Positions 16,700-26,045 of a stretch of DNA of 64,000 nt are shown here, piece after piece. This DNA comes from Brevundimonas vitisensis. GTDB taxonomy: Bacteria > Pseudomonadota > Alphaproteobacteria > Caulobacterales > Caulobacteraceae. Within the stretch, counting starts at the first letter, position 1; each line of letters begins with the position of its first letter. The stretch is taken from the NCBI RefSeq assembly GCF_016656965.1, contig NZ_CP067977.1, positions 868,001 through 932,000 of the forward strand, in the 5' to 3' direction. Position numbers and translations under genes: made by a program. The notes under the pieces were generated by a model. The model ran no database searches. It was not told where the DNA came from and saw only the letters and a program-made list of their open reading frames with translations.

Positions 16700-17625
16700 A
16701 CGACCTTGGGTGCGCGGATCAGCAGCCCCTGCCCCGCCAGCACCAGCACCAAGCCGACGAGGGCGGTCCACCCGAACCGGGCATCCTCGAACACCACCGA
16801 CACCAGCATGGCGATCGGCGGGGTCAGGGCGGAGATATAGCTGGCCAGGGCATAGCCCCGCGCCCGGGCAATGGTGAAGTACAGCACGAAGGCGATCACC
16901 GACCCGAACAGCGACAGATAGAGCAGCGAAAGCAGGTATCCGGCCGACAGATCAATGCTCCAGCTGACGCCGGTGATCAGGCCGTACAGCGCCAGCAGAC
17001 CGGTGCCATAGGCCATGGCCCAGGCGGTCGAGGGGATGACAGGAGCCCCCGCCATCTGACCGCGCCAGGAAAAGAAGTTGCCTACGGCTGAACTGCACAC
17101 AGCGATCACGGCAAAGGCGATGCCCAGGACGGCCGCAGGCTCCATCTTCGCGCCGACGACCTCGCCGCCTGACAGCACGACCACCCCGACGACACCCAGA
17201 CCGGCCCCCAGCCACGACAGGGCCGCAGCCTTCTGGCCCGCCGCGACGCGGAAGAGGATCAGGTTGAGGAAGGCCAAGGCCGCAAAGATCACGGCAACGA
17301 TGGCCGAGGCCACCAGACCCTCGGCCGCATAGACGAAGGCATAGCTGACCGCGAAGACGAACGCCCCCTGTCCCAGGGCTGCCAGATGCTGTGTCCGGTT
17401 CAGCACCAGCGAGCGCCCAGTCACCAGACACCCGGCGAACAAGATCATAGCGGCCAGACCGAAGCGCCAGACGCAGGACACGATCGGATCGACCGTGCCC
17501 AACTGCCAGGTGATCGCATACCAGGTCGTCCCCCAGATCAGGGCGCAGATGCCCACACCGACAATGGCCAGCGTTGCGGCGGACGGGCGGACGAAGGCGG
17601 GTCGGCTGGGCTGGGACGGGGACAC
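16696..17625 (-). CDS. EamA (DMT superfamily) transporter
   Basis: The 309-residue protein has about ten hydrophobic helices in two EamA repeats: the first begins near VGICALIWGTTWYAI, and the second follows a glycine-rich helix GAGLGVVGVVVL. Drug/metabolite transporter family members export amino acids, metabolites or drugs across the inner membrane; the substrate cannot be read from the sequence. The GTG at 17625 was chosen over a TTG at 17694 because the extra residues (cysteine- and proline-rich) are not expected ahead of the first helix and would crowd the divergent ribbon-helix-helix gene. The start remains uncertain. Confidence 0.85.
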   Translation of the reverse strand: MSPSQPSRPAFVRPSAATLAIVGVGICALIWGTTWYAITWQLGTVDPIVSCVWRFGLAAMILFAGCLVTGRSLVLNRTQHLAALGQGAFVFAVSYAFVYAAEGLVASAIVAVIFAALAFLNLILFRVAAGQKAAALSWLGAGLGVVGVVVLSGGEVVGAKMEPAAVLGIAFAVIAVCSSAVGNFFSWRGQMAGAPVIPSTAWAMAYGTGLLALYGLITGVSWSIDLSAGYLLSLLYLSLFGSVIAFVLYFTIARARGYALASYISALTPPIAMLVSVVFEDARFGWTALVGLVLVLAGQGLLIRAPKVV

Positions 17626-17731
17626 GGCGATGGATTTCGGCTCTGCGGGCGGGACCGGTTCCCTGAACGCGCACGGGGCGGCACACAAGCCCAAACTGGT
17701 CGCCGTCCGCGGGTTGGGCTAGTCATAGACC

Positions 17732-17956
17732 ATGTTGAAGAAGCGATCCGTGGTCCTGTCCGGTCACGCTACGTCGGTGGCGCTGGAACCGGAATTCTGG
17801 GCCTTGCTGGATCGCCTGGCTGCGTCCGAGGGCTTGAGCGGGGCTGCGCTGCTGGCACGGATCGACGCCAACCGCGGGCGCCGGCCGCTCGCCTCCGCCT
17901 GCCGTCTGGCCGCCCTTGCGGAGGCGACGCGACGACCGGCAGATGAGGTCGGTTGA
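17732..17956 (+). CDS. Ribbon-helix-helix domain protein
   Basis: This 74-residue protein matches the ribbon-helix-helix family found beside DUF4169 and fumC in alphaproteobacteria. It opens with MLKKRSVVLSGHATSVALEP (a beta strand with alternating polar residues), then a FWALLDRLAASEGLS helix and a second helix LLARIDANRG. Such proteins bind DNA as dimers or act as small regulators. No Shine-Dalgarno is evident before the ATG, so translation may be leaderless or weak. The divergent exporter is the nearest possible target, which is inference from position only. Confidence 0.8.
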   Translation: MLKKRSVVLSGHATSVALEPEFWALLDRLAASEGLSGAALLARIDANRGRRPLASACRLAALAEATRRPADEVG

Positions 17957-18026
17957 CACTGCCAGCGGCAGGCGCAAGGTGACCGAACAGAGGTCGCTGA
18001 GAGACCCGCCCGAGGATGACGCCGCC

Positions 18027-18740
18027 ATGATTGACCAGAAGCTGATCCCCGCCGCCGTGCTCGGCGGTGCGCTTGCCATCGGGCTGATCGCGGGCGGTGC
18101 CCTTGTCGGCCAGGGCATCGTCAATGCCCGGGTGGGCGACCGATCGGTCACGGTGCGCGGTGTGTCAGAGCGCAATGTCGTTGCGGACCTGGCCGTCCTG
18201 TCCTTGCGGTTCACCGCGTCCGGCGAGGAGCTGTCGGCGGTGCAGAGCCAGATCGATGCCGATCTGGCCATCGTCCGCGCCTTTCTGAAGGGCCAGGGAT
18301 ATGCCGACGACATCGTCAACTTGGGCCGACTGGAAGTCACGGACACCAAGAACCGCGACTATGCCGCCCAGCCTGGGACGCCGCGCTATATCATGGCCCA
18401 GACGGTGATCGTGCGGACCAATGACGTGGCGCGCGTGGCTCAGACCGAGCGCGCACTCAATGACCTGGTGCGTCAGGGCGTCGTCCTGGACTTCACGGCC
18501 CCGACCTATGTCTTCACCAAGCTGAACGACGTTCGCCCCGCCATGATCGGCGAGGCGACGGCCTCCGCGCGGACCGGAGCCCAGAAGTTTGCTCAGGATT
18601 CGGGGGCGGCCCTGGGGCCTATCAGCCGCGCGACGCAGGGGTCATTCGAGATTCTGGCGCGTGAGGATGTCGACGCCGAGAGCACCTCCCTGAACAAGAG
18701 GGTGCGGGTGGTGACGACCATCACCTATCAGCTGAAATAG
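18027..18740 (+). CDS. SIMPL domain-containing periplasmic protein
   Basis: The 237-residue protein has an N-terminal membrane anchor or signal segment (residues about 5-30, glycine- and alanine-rich). A SIMPL domain (BP26/OMP28 type) follows, starting with VTVRGVSERNV and continuing through alternating strands and helices to the C-terminus. SIMPL proteins are periplasmic or membrane-anchored and are often linked to oxidative stress, but their molecular role is not established. The start at 18027 follows a GAGGA by about ten bases; a longer frame from 17916 would overlap the ribbon-helix-helix gene and lacks a signal sequence. Confidence 0.85.
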   Translation: MIDQKLIPAAVLGGALAIGLIAGGALVGQGIVNARVGDRSVTVRGVSERNVVADLAVLSLRFTASGEELSAVQSQIDADLAIVRAFLKGQGYADDIVNLGRLEVTDTKNRDYAAQPGTPRYIMAQTVIVRTNDVARVAQTERALNDLVRQGVVLDFTAPTYVFTKLNDVRPAMIGEATASARTGAQKFAQDSGAALGPISRATQGSFEILAREDVDAESTSLNKRVRVVTTITYQLK

Positions 18741-18794
18741 ATCGCTCCGCCGCCTTCCCTTCCGCGAGGCGGATGGAGAGGCGACGGGTGCATA

Positions 18795-19085
18795 TCAGTT
18801 CGCGGGAACCGAGGGCGGCTCGACCGGCGGCAGGCTGGGGGCCTCGGGCAGGTCGGGCATTTGCGGGGCGGGGATATCCACGTCGACGTCCACCTTGGTG
18901 TCCGACGACGGTGCGGTGACGCCGCCGGAATAGACCACCCAGCCGATGATCAGGACCAGCACCAAAAGGCCGCCGATGACGAAGGGCAGGAACCCTCCAC
19001 CGCCGCGACGCTCGACCGGGGCCGTATTGATCGTGGTGTGATGGATCGGCCGCTCTTCAGGCGGCGGCGCATTGGGGTCGGTCAT
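18795..19085 (-). CDS. Small single-pass membrane protein, tandem relative of the gene upstream
   Basis: This 96-residue protein has a proline-rich N-terminus, one membrane helix (about residues 33-52, FVIGGLLVLVLIIGWVVY) and a C-terminal tail with KVDVDVDIPAP followed by repeated Pro-acidic units ending VPAN. The gene just upstream (19089-19277) encodes the same plan: glycine-rich start, one helix, VDVDVNLPEV tail ending VPGN. The two genes are three bases apart and look like a tandem duplication. Function is unknown. The pair sits behind an EcfG-type promoter, so both are likely general stress response genes. Confidence 0.7.
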   Translation of the reverse strand: MTDPNAPPPEERPIHHTTINTAPVERRGGGGFLPFVIGGLLVLVLIIGWVVYSGGVTAPSSDTKVDVDVDIPAPQMPDLPEAPSLPPVEPPSVPAN

Positions 19086-19088
19086 GGC

Positions 19089-19277
19089 TTAGTTGCCCGG
19101 AACGGCAGGGGCCGAGACTTCCGGCAGGTTCACGTCAACGTCGACGGATTTGGCTTCGGGCTCCATGCCGCCGCGCGCGAAGACGAAGTAGGCGATGATC
19201 GCCAGCACCACGACGATACCGCCGACGATGAAGGCCAGACCGGCATTGCCGCCGCCGCTGTTGGTGTTGTCAGCCAT
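19089..19277 (-). CDS. Small single-pass membrane protein, predicted stress-induced
   Basis: The 62-residue protein has a short Asn/Gly-rich N-terminus, one membrane helix (about residues 13-32, then ARGG) and an acidic tail with SVDVDVNLPEV. The ATG at 19277 has a clear ribosome binding site, GGAGGG, eight bases upstream; a longer frame from 19367 would read through the promoter and has no such signal. It is the first gene of a two-gene unit with a relative carrying the same VDVDV tail motif. It has no recognised family; membrane topology and the stress promoter are the only clues. Confidence 0.7.
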   Translation of the reverse strand: MADNTNSGGGNAGLAFIVGGIVVVLAIIAYFVFARGGMEPEAKSVDVDVNLPEVSAPAVPGN

Positions 19278-19311
19278 AATACAGTCCCTCCAGGGTTTCA
19301 GATGGCGCAGC

Positions 19312-19337
19312 AACGATTGGTGAGCGCCGACGGTTCC
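19312..19337 (-). promoter_or_regulatory. EcfG-type general stress promoter
   Basis: On the minus strand GGAACC (19337-19332), 16 bases, then CGTT (19315-19312) is an essentially exact match to the alphaproteobacterial EcfG/SigT consensus GGAAC(C)-N16-17-CGTT. It lies about 35 bases before the ATG at 19277 and reads into the two small membrane protein genes. Confidence 0.7.
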
Positions 19338-19413
19338 GCTTGGGCATTTCGGCACAGGCGCTGACATCGCCGCTTGTGCTCATTATGTTCCGTCGAATCT
19401 GCATACCTGCCCT

Positions 19414-21765
19414 TTGGTGCCCGTGAACGATTTCCTGCCTACGCCCCGCCTGTCCGACCTGGCCCGCGCCCGTCCACCGGGCGGCGAAGGCGGCGGCGAC
19501 TATCTGTCCGGGCTGAACCCCGAGCAGCGCATGGCGGTCGAGACGACCGAGGGGCCCGTTCTGGTCCTGGCCGGGGCCGGCACGGGCAAGACGCGGGTGC
19601 TGACGACGCGGCTGGCGCATATCCTGGCGACCGGAAAGGCACGGCCGTGGGAGTTGCTGGTCGTCACCTTCACCAACAAGGCCGCGCGGGAAATGCGAGA
19701 GCGCATCACCCATCTGATCGGCCCCTTAGCAGAAGGGCTGCGCTGGCTGGGCACCTTCCACAGCGTGGCGGCCTCGATCCTGCGGCGCCATGCAGAACTG
19801 GTCGGCCTGAAGTCCAGCTTCACGATCCTGGACACCGACGATCAGGAGCGGCTGCTGAAACAGCTGCTGGAAGCGGCCAATATCGACACCAAGCGCTGGA
19901 CGCCCAAATCGCTGGCCGGGCTGATCGATCACTGGAAGAACCGCGGCTGGACGCCCGACAAACTGCCCCCTTCCGAGGATTTCGCGAATGGAAAGGGCCA
20001 GACCCTTTATGCCGCCTATCAATCCCGTCTCGCGACGCTGAACGCCTGCGACTTCGGCGATCTGTTGCTGCACAACCTGACCATTCTGTCGAAGCACGCC
20101 GACATCGCCGAGGAATACCGCGCGCGGTTCCGTTACATCCTGGTCGACGAATATCAGGACACCAACGTCGCCCAGTATCTGTGGCTGCGGCTGCTGACCG
20201 CCTCGACCGGCAATGTCTGCTGCGTGGGTGACGATGATCAGTCCATCTATGGCTGGCGCGGGGCCGAGGTCGACAACATCCTGCGGTTCGAGCGGGACTT
20301 TCCCGGGGCCCGCATCATCAAGCTGGAACGAAACTATCGCTCGACCAGCCACATCCTGGGGGCGGCATCGGGCCTGATTGCGTCCAACCGCGATCGTTTG
20401 GGCAAGACCCTTTGGACCCAGGATCAGTCGGGTGAAAAAGTTCGCGTGCGCGGCGTCTGGGACGGCGAGGCCGAGGCGCGCCTGATCGCCGACGAAATCG
20501 AGACGGCCCGCAAACAGGGTATGAACTACAAGGACATGGCCATTCTGGTCCGCGCCTCGTTCCAGATGCGGGCGTTCGAAGAGCGGCTGGTCATGCTGGC
20601 CGTACCCTATGTCGTCATCGGCGGCCCCCGCTTCTTCGAGCGGGCCGAAATCCGCGATGCCCATGCCTATCTGCGGCTGATCCAGTCCGAAGACGACGAT
20701 CTGGCGTTTGAACGCATCGTCAACGTCCCCAAGCGCGGCATCGGCGACACCAGCGTGCAGAAGATCCTGCAGATTGCGCGCCAGAACGGCGTCTCGGCCA
20801 TGACGGCCGTCCGCGACCTGATCACCTCGGACGAGCTTCAGGCCCGCACGCGCACCGCCCTGTCCACCTTCGTGCGCGATCTGGACCGCTGGCGCGCCCT
20901 GGCCGGCGACACGCCTCACTGGTCGGTCACCGAGACCGTGCTGGAAGAGAGCGGCTATACCGACATGCAGAAGGCCGACCGCGTCACGGGTCAGACCCGG
21001 CTGGACAACCTGAAGGAATTGGTTGTGGCCATGCAGTCGTTCGAGACTCTGGGGGCCTATCTCGAACACGTATCCCTGGTCATGGACCTGGATCGCGGGG
21101 CCGGTGACGACCCGGATGGCGCGGGTGCGGTCCAGATCATGACCCTGCACGGGGCCAAGGGGCTGGAGTTCCCGCTGGTCTTCCTGCCCGGCTGGGAGGA
21201 AGGCGTCTTTCCCAGCCAGCGCAGCATCGACGAAAAGGGCGAAAAGGGCCTGGAGGAGGAACGCCGCCTGGCCTACGTCGGCGTGACCCGGGCCAAGCAG
21301 GACGCGCGGATCAGCTTTGCCGCCAACCGGCTGGTCTATGGCCGCTGGACCACCCAACTGCCCAGCCGCTTCGTTGACGAACTGCCGATGGACCACGTCG
21401 AGGCCCAGAGCGACACCGGCTATTACGGCGCGACCCCGGGCATGAAGGATGCCAAGTCCCGCTGGGACGATGCCCCCAGCTTCGGGGCGGGCTATTCGTC
21501 GCCGGGGTGGCAGCGCGCCAAGGCCTTCACCGCTCGCCAGACGCCGCGCTCTGCCCACGCGCGGCACGCGGTGATCGAGGGCGATGGGCGTCTGATCGCC
21601 ACCGCCGACCCGAAGTCCGGCGCAGGCTGGGCCAGGGGCGAGCGCGTCTTTCACCAGAAGTTCGGCTATGGCTCCATCCGCACCATCGAAGGCAACAAAC
21701 TGGTCGTTGCGTTCGAAAAGGCCGGCGAAAAGAAGGTCATCGACACCTTCGTGGAGAAGGCGTGA
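19414..21765 (+). CDS. ATP-dependent DNA helicase of the UvrD/PcrA family
   Basis: The 783-residue superfamily 1A helicase is of normal length and unwinds DNA 3' to 5' in repair and replication restart. Motifs in order: Walker A LAGAGTGKT near residues 50-58, motif II DEYQDTN near 247, QSIYGWRGA near 274, motif V TLHGAKGLEFP near 575, and motif VI YVGVTRAK near 623. The C-terminal 45 residues (VFHQKFGYGSIRTIEG) form the Tudor-like domain typical of PcrA/UvrD, which binds RNA polymerase in other species. Start codon choice is uncertain: TTG at 19414 or GTG at 19423. Confidence 0.95.
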   Translation: MVPVNDFLPTPRLSDLARARPPGGEGGGDYLSGLNPEQRMAVETTEGPVLVLAGAGTGKTRVLTTRLAHILATGKARPWELLVVTFTNKAAREMRERITHLIGPLAEGLRWLGTFHSVAASILRRHAELVGLKSSFTILDTDDQERLLKQLLEAANIDTKRWTPKSLAGLIDHWKNRGWTPDKLPPSEDFANGKGQTLYAAYQSRLATLNACDFGDLLLHNLTILSKHADIAEEYRARFRYILVDEYQDTNVAQYLWLRLLTASTGNVCCVGDDDQSIYGWRGAEVDNILRFERDFPGARIIKLERNYRSTSHILGAASGLIASNRDRLGKTLWTQDQSGEKVRVRGVWDGEAEARLIADEIETARKQGMNYKDMAILVRASFQMRAFEERLVMLAVPYVVIGGPRFFERAEIRDAHAYLRLIQSEDDDLAFERIVNVPKRGIGDTSVQKILQIARQNGVSAMTAVRDLITSDELQARTRTALSTFVRDLDRWRALAGDTPHWSVTETVLEESGYTDMQKADRVTGQTRLDNLKELVVAMQSFETLGAYLEHVSLVMDLDRGAGDDPDGAGAVQIMTLHGAKGLEFPLVFLPGWEEGVFPSQRSIDEKGEKGLEEERRLAYVGVTRAKQDARISFAANRLVYGRWTTQLPSRFVDELPMDHVEAQSDTGYYGATPGMKDAKSRWDDAPSFGAGYSSPGWQRAKAFTARQTPRSAHARHAVIEGDGRLIATADPKSGAGWARGERVFHQKFGYGSIRTIEGNKLVVAFEKAGEKKVIDTFVEKA

Positions 21766-21819
21766 CGCGCCATCGAGCGCTGGACGCCTAACGCAACATT
21801 AAGCCGTAGCGCCCACGCT

Positions 21820-23169
21820 GTGGCCGTGCGCGCGCCTCGCTTCCAATCCGGCCTGAGCGACCCTGGTCCCACATGGTGGGAGCAGGCGATCTGCATCGGC
21901 ATCATCGCCATGCTGACCGGCGCACTGATCGGGCCTGTGTTCGCCCCGACCCAGGAAGAGACGCCGGTGCTGCGCCTGATCTGGCTGCCGGTCTATGCCG
22001 CGATTGCCGGCATGATCCTTTATCGGCTGGATCGGATGTGGCGGGTCTGGCCGGCGGCGATTGCCGTGCTCGTGCTGGTCGCCATTACCTATGCCTCCAG
22101 CTTCTGGTCGATCGACGCCGAGACGACCGAGCGGCGATCGATCGCCCTGGCCATCAGCGGAGCCTTCGCCCTTTATCTGGGTGCCGTTTTCCGTGGTGCC
22201 CATCTGCCGCGCCTGCTGATGCATGCAGGTCTGATCATGGCGGTCGGCAGCCTGGTGATGGTCTTCGCCTTTCCGGCCATCGGCATCCATCAGGCGGACA
22301 ACGCGGGCCTGTGGCGCGGGCTCTGGTACGAGAAGAACCAGATGGGCGCGGTCATGGTGATCGCTGCGACGGCGTCGGCGGCCTGTCTGGCCTCGCCGGA
22401 CGACCGGCGGCTTTTGCCCTTCATCGCCCTGGGGCTGACCTCACTGCTGGTGCTGGTGACCCAGTCCAAGACCTCGCTGCTGTGCCTGTCTATCGGCCTG
22501 GGCATCGTCGGGGGCTTCTGGGCCATGAAGCGCGGCGGGGCAGTCTTCAGCATTGCCGCCGTCTGGGGCGGCGTGGTCGCGGCGGCCCTCGGCTATATGA
22601 TCTGGTCCAGCCATTCGGTGGAAATCCTCGAACTGCTGGGCAAGGATCCGTCGCTGACCGGGCGCACCGAGATCTGGGCCGCCCTGATGCGGCGAGTGGC
22701 CGAACGGCCCTGGACCGGCTTTGGCTATGGGGCCTTCTGGGGTCGCGATTCCGTACCGGCGGACTGGATCCGGCTGGAGACCGGCTGGCTGGTTCCCAAT
22801 GCTCACCACGGCTGGATCGACCTGCTGATCCAGGTCGGCTGGCCCGGGACCATCATCGTCGGCGTCATGATGGGCACGACCGTCCTGATCGGGCTGATCC
22901 GGTCCAATACGGCGGGAGCCGAAGAAGGCTGGTGGGCCCTGGCCTTCATGGTCGCCTTTCTGGTTCTGAGCCTGTCTGAGAGCGTTCTGCTGGCGCATCA
23001 GGGCCTGCCCTGGGTCCTGTTCATGGCCGCGATGACCAGGGCAATCCTGCCCGATCCACAGGCTTTGCAGGCACCGCTTGCGGCAAGGCCGCGCCGAGCC
23101 TACCAGACGGCTCCCCGAATCGCGCCAGACTATGCCCATGGCCCATCCCGCCGCCCCTTCCCTGTTTGA
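21820..23169 (+). CDS. O-antigen ligase-like (Wzy_C) membrane protein
   Basis: The 449-residue polytopic membrane protein has about ten to twelve helices and a large periplasmic loop with GRTEIWAALMR near residue 285 and NAHHGWIDLL near 327. These are the conserved positions of the O-antigen ligase/polymerase superfamily. Members transfer polysaccharide to lipid A-core or polymerise surface glycans; which of these applies is not visible. A GTG at 21820 is used, with no clear ribosome binding site. Its end overlaps the start of parE by 38 bases in another frame, which is long for coupling but plausible. Confidence 0.8.
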   Translation: MAVRAPRFQSGLSDPGPTWWEQAICIGIIAMLTGALIGPVFAPTQEETPVLRLIWLPVYAAIAGMILYRLDRMWRVWPAAIAVLVLVAITYASSFWSIDAETTERRSIALAISGAFALYLGAVFRGAHLPRLLMHAGLIMAVGSLVMVFAFPAIGIHQADNAGLWRGLWYEKNQMGAVMVIAATASAACLASPDDRRLLPFIALGLTSLLVLVTQSKTSLLCLSIGLGIVGGFWAMKRGGAVFSIAAVWGGVVAAALGYMIWSSHSVEILELLGKDPSLTGRTEIWAALMRRVAERPWTGFGYGAFWGRDSVPADWIRLETGWLVPNAHHGWIDLLIQVGWPGTIIVGVMMGTTVLIGLIRSNTAGAEEGWWALAFMVAFLVLSLSESVLLAHQGLPWVLFMAAMTRAILPDPQALQAPLAARPRRAYQTAPRIAPDYAHGPSRRPFPV

Positions 23170-25207
23170 TGATGTCCCCGAGCCGCCCCGGCCTGCTACG
23201 GTAGCGCCTCCGGTTACCCCGGCGCCGGCCCGCGTCGAACCGGCGCAGCCCTCGGCCCCTGCCGCGCCCTCGGTGCCGGGTTCCTATTCCGCTTCCTCGA
23301 TCGAGGTGCTGGAAGGACTGGAGCCGGTCCGCAAGCGCCCGGGCATGTATATCGGCGGCACCGACGAACGGGCCCTGCACCACCTGTTCGCAGAGGTGCT
23401 GGACAATGCCATGGACGAGGCCGTGGCCCGCCATGCCAAGCTGATTACCGTCGATCTGGACGCCGAGGGCCGTCTTTCGGTCCGGGACGACGGTCGCGGC
23501 ATCCCGGTCGATCCGCACCCCAAACACCCCGGCAAGTCTGCGCTGGAGGTGGTGATGACGGTGCTCCATTCCGGCGGCAAGTTCTCGGGCAAGGCCTATG
23601 AGACATCCGGCGGGTTGCACGGCGTGGGCGTCAGCGTCGTCAACGCCCTGTCGGAACGGCTCGACGTCACCGTCTGGCGCGACGGCCATGAATGGAGCCA
23701 GAGCTTCAGCCGGGGCCTGCCGCTGGGGTCCATCGCCAAGGGCGCACCGTCAAAGAAGCGCGGCACCCTGATCGCCTTCAAGCCGGACGAGGAAATCTTC
23801 GGCACCGGCGCGGCCTTCAAGCCGGCCCGTCTGTTCCGCATGGCGCGGTCCAAGGCCTATCTGTTCCGCGGCGTGGAAATCCGCTGGACCTGCTCGCCCG
23901 AACGGATCACCGATGCGACCCCCGCTCAGGCGGTCTTCCACTTTCCCAACGGTCTGGCCGATGCCCTGGCCGAGCGGATCGGCGAGTTGGAAACCGTCAC
24001 CCCGGCCTTCGCCGGTCGGGTCGAGCGCAAGGGCGAGGCCGGTGCGGTGGAATGGGCGGTCACCTGGTCGCCGATCGGCTTCGGAGAGGCCGACGGCTTC
24101 GTCTCCTCTTACTGCAACACCGTTTCCACGCCCGATGGCGGAACGCATGAAGCCGGTTTCCGCGCAGCCCTGGTCAAGGGGCTGAAGGCGTACGGCGAAC
24201 TGACGAACGAAAAGCGCGCGGCTCAGATCACCGCCGAGGACGTGATCGCCAATGCCGGGGCCATGATCTCGGTCTTCATCCGCAATCCGGAATTCCAGGG
24301 CCAGACCAAGGACCGCCTGTCTTCGCCCGAAGCCCACCGTCTGGTGGAACAGCTGCTGCGCGATCCGCTGGACCACTGGCTGACCGAAAGCCCGAAACAG
24401 GCGAACAGCCTGCTGAGCTTCGTGATCGAACGGGCCGAAGACCGGCTGCGTCGTCGCAAGGACAAGGAGGTGCAGCGCGCCTCCGCCACGCGCAAGCTGC
24501 GCCTGCCGGGCAAGCTGTCGGACTGTACGCGCCAGGGGGCCGACGGCACCGAGCTTTTCATCGTCGAGGGGGATTCGGCCGGTGGCTCGGCCAAGCAGGC
24601 GCGCGACCGCAATACCCAGGCCATCCTGCCCCTGCGCGGCAAGATCCTGAACGTTGCCTCGGCCACGGCGGACAAGCTGCGGGCCAATGCCGAACTGTCC
24701 GATCTGATGCTGGCCCTGGGCGTCCAGGCGGGGCAGAAGTTCAACATCGATGACCTGCGCTATGAGCGTATCGTCATCATGACCGACGCCGATGTGGACG
24801 GTGCCCATATTGCAGCGCTGCTGATCACCTTCTTCTATCGCACCATGCCCGAGGTGATCCGCCAGGGCCGCCTGTTCATGGCCCTGCCGCCCCTCTATCG
24901 CCTGTCCAGCGGCCCGCTGAGCGAATATGCCCGCGACGAGGCGCATCGTGATGAGCTGATGGCGACGACCTTCAAAGGCAAGAAGGTTGAACTGGGCCGG
25001 TTCAAGGGCCTGGGCGAGATGATGGCCTCCCAGCTGAAGGAGACCACCATGGATCCCAAGAAGCGGACCCTGGCCCGTGTCTCCCTGCCAGCTTCGGAAG
25101 AAGAGATCGAGGATCTGGTCGAGCGGCTGATGGGCAAGAAGGCGGATGCCCGCTTCCAGTTCATCCAGGAAAATGCCCAGTTCGCGGTGGCCGATCTGGA
25201 CGTGTGA
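23132..25207 (+). CDS. parE: DNA topoisomerase IV subunit B
   Basis: This 691-residue ATPase subunit of topoisomerase IV decatenates daughter chromosomes with ParC. GHKL ATPase motifs: EVLDNAMDEA near residue 89, DDGRGIPVDPHP near 120, and GGLHGVGVSVVNAL near 160. The TOPRIM domain has VEGDSAGGSAKQARDRN near 480 and DADVDGAHI near 550. ParE is told from GyrB by overall length and by the proline/alanine-rich N-terminal extension common in Caulobacterales ParE; GyrB would be about 800 residues. ATG at 23132 and ATG at 23138 are both possible starts; a frame from 23078 lies inside the upstream gene. Confidence 0.93.
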   Translation: MPMAHPAAPSLFDDVPEPPRPATVAPPVTPAPARVEPAQPSAPAAPSVPGSYSASSIEVLEGLEPVRKRPGMYIGGTDERALHHLFAEVLDNAMDEAVARHAKLITVDLDAEGRLSVRDDGRGIPVDPHPKHPGKSALEVVMTVLHSGGKFSGKAYETSGGLHGVGVSVVNALSERLDVTVWRDGHEWSQSFSRGLPLGSIAKGAPSKKRGTLIAFKPDEEIFGTGAAFKPARLFRMARSKAYLFRGVEIRWTCSPERITDATPAQAVFHFPNGLADALAERIGELETVTPAFAGRVERKGEAGAVEWAVTWSPIGFGEADGFVSSYCNTVSTPDGGTHEAGFRAALVKGLKAYGELTNEKRAAQITAEDVIANAGAMISVFIRNPEFQGQTKDRLSSPEAHRLVEQLLRDPLDHWLTESPKQANSLLSFVIERAEDRLRRRKDKEVQRASATRKLRLPGKLSDCTRQGADGTELFIVEGDSAGGSAKQARDRNTQAILPLRGKILNVASATADKLRANAELSDLMLALGVQAGQKFNIDDLRYERIVIMTDADVDGAHIAALLITFFYRTMPEVIRQGRLFMALPPLYRLSSGPLSEYARDEAHRDELMATTFKGKKVELGRFKGLGEMMASQLKETTMDPKKRTLARVSLPASEEEIEDLVERLMGKKADARFQFIQENAQFAVADLDV

Positions 25208-25240
25208 GACTAGCGTCTTCGCATTGATCGGGAGTTCCCA

Positions 25241-26035
25241 ATGCGTATAGCCGCCCTTCTCGCTGCTGCCTCGGTTGTGGTTGCTCCGCACAGCTTGGCC
25301 CAGGATGCCCCCGCGCCTGTTCCGATCGCCGAATGGCCGTTGGAAAAGATCGAGGCCATGGGGCGTGAAATCTATATTCAGGACGTCGCTGCCTGGGTGG
25401 CGACGGATGCCCTGATCGCCCATCTGGCGGGTGCCCAGCCGAAGGGGATCGCTGGCTGGATCGTAACGGGCGATGGGCCAGATCGTCTGGTTCGCTTCGT
25501 CACCCGCGATGGCGAAACGATCTCGGCAGGCTGGGACATCATGGTGACTGCCGGTCGCGCAGGTCCCGTCAAGGTCGTTACCGGCCAGCCCCTTTCGGAC
25601 TTGGAACAGGCTCGCTTCCGAGCGCGGCAAACTGCGATCGAAGGCATTGGTCCGCTGCGCTGCTCACCCAATCTGAACACTGTGGTCGCCGACGATCCTG
25701 ACGGTGATGGCTGGTTGGTGTGGCTGCTGACTGCGACGACGGATGCCAAAGTCGTACCGATGGGAGGCCACTACCGCTTCCACATTAGCACCGATGGTCG
25801 CGAGGTTCTGAGCCGGGATCAGTTGAGCAACACCTGTGTGTCGATGAACCTCGACCCCACGGGTTCACAAGGCCCAACTGCGGGTCTCTATGTTACGCAG
25901 ATAGTATCCAGCGCCCCGGTCGAGACCCACGTATTCCTTTCCCTGCAGAACCGGATGCCGATCTACGTAATCGCTGGCGAGAAAATGTTCGAGGTTCTGG
26001 GAGACGACATCACGATCGTAGCAGCCGAACGCTAG
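25241..26035 (+). CDS. Secreted hypothetical protein
   Basis: The 264-residue protein has a clear signal peptide: MRIAALLAAASVVVAPHSLAQ with cleavage likely after SLA or LAQ. The mature protein is a soluble periplasmic or secreted domain with one cysteine pair candidate (Cys in LRCSPNLN and in SNTCVSMN). I recognise no family or catalytic motif. The ATG follows CGGGAG by six bases. It stands alone, 33 bases after parE, and converges with the NRAMP-like gene. Confidence 0.75.
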   Translation: MRIAALLAAASVVVAPHSLAQDAPAPVPIAEWPLEKIEAMGREIYIQDVAAWVATDALIAHLAGAQPKGIAGWIVTGDGPDRLVRFVTRDGETISAGWDIMVTAGRAGPVKVVTGQPLSDLEQARFRARQTAIEGIGPLRCSPNLNTVVADDPDGDGWLVWLLTATTDAKVVPMGGHYRFHISTDGREVLSRDQLSNTCVSMNLDPTGSQGPTAGLYVTQIVSSAPVETHVFLSLQNRMPIYVIAGEKMFEVLGDDITIVAAER

Positions 26036-26045
26036 GCAATGACGC

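Noticed and set aside
18746..18773. TCCGCC / GGCGGA hairpin after the SIMPL gene as a terminator
   Set aside because: The loop is 16 bases and no T run follows, so it does not meet the pattern of an intrinsic terminator.
19726..21654. Long 642-codon open frame on the minus strand
   Set aside because: It is the antisense shadow of the UvrD/PcrA helicase gene; high GC third positions open long antisense frames. It has low-complexity Gly/Asp/Gln content and no family.
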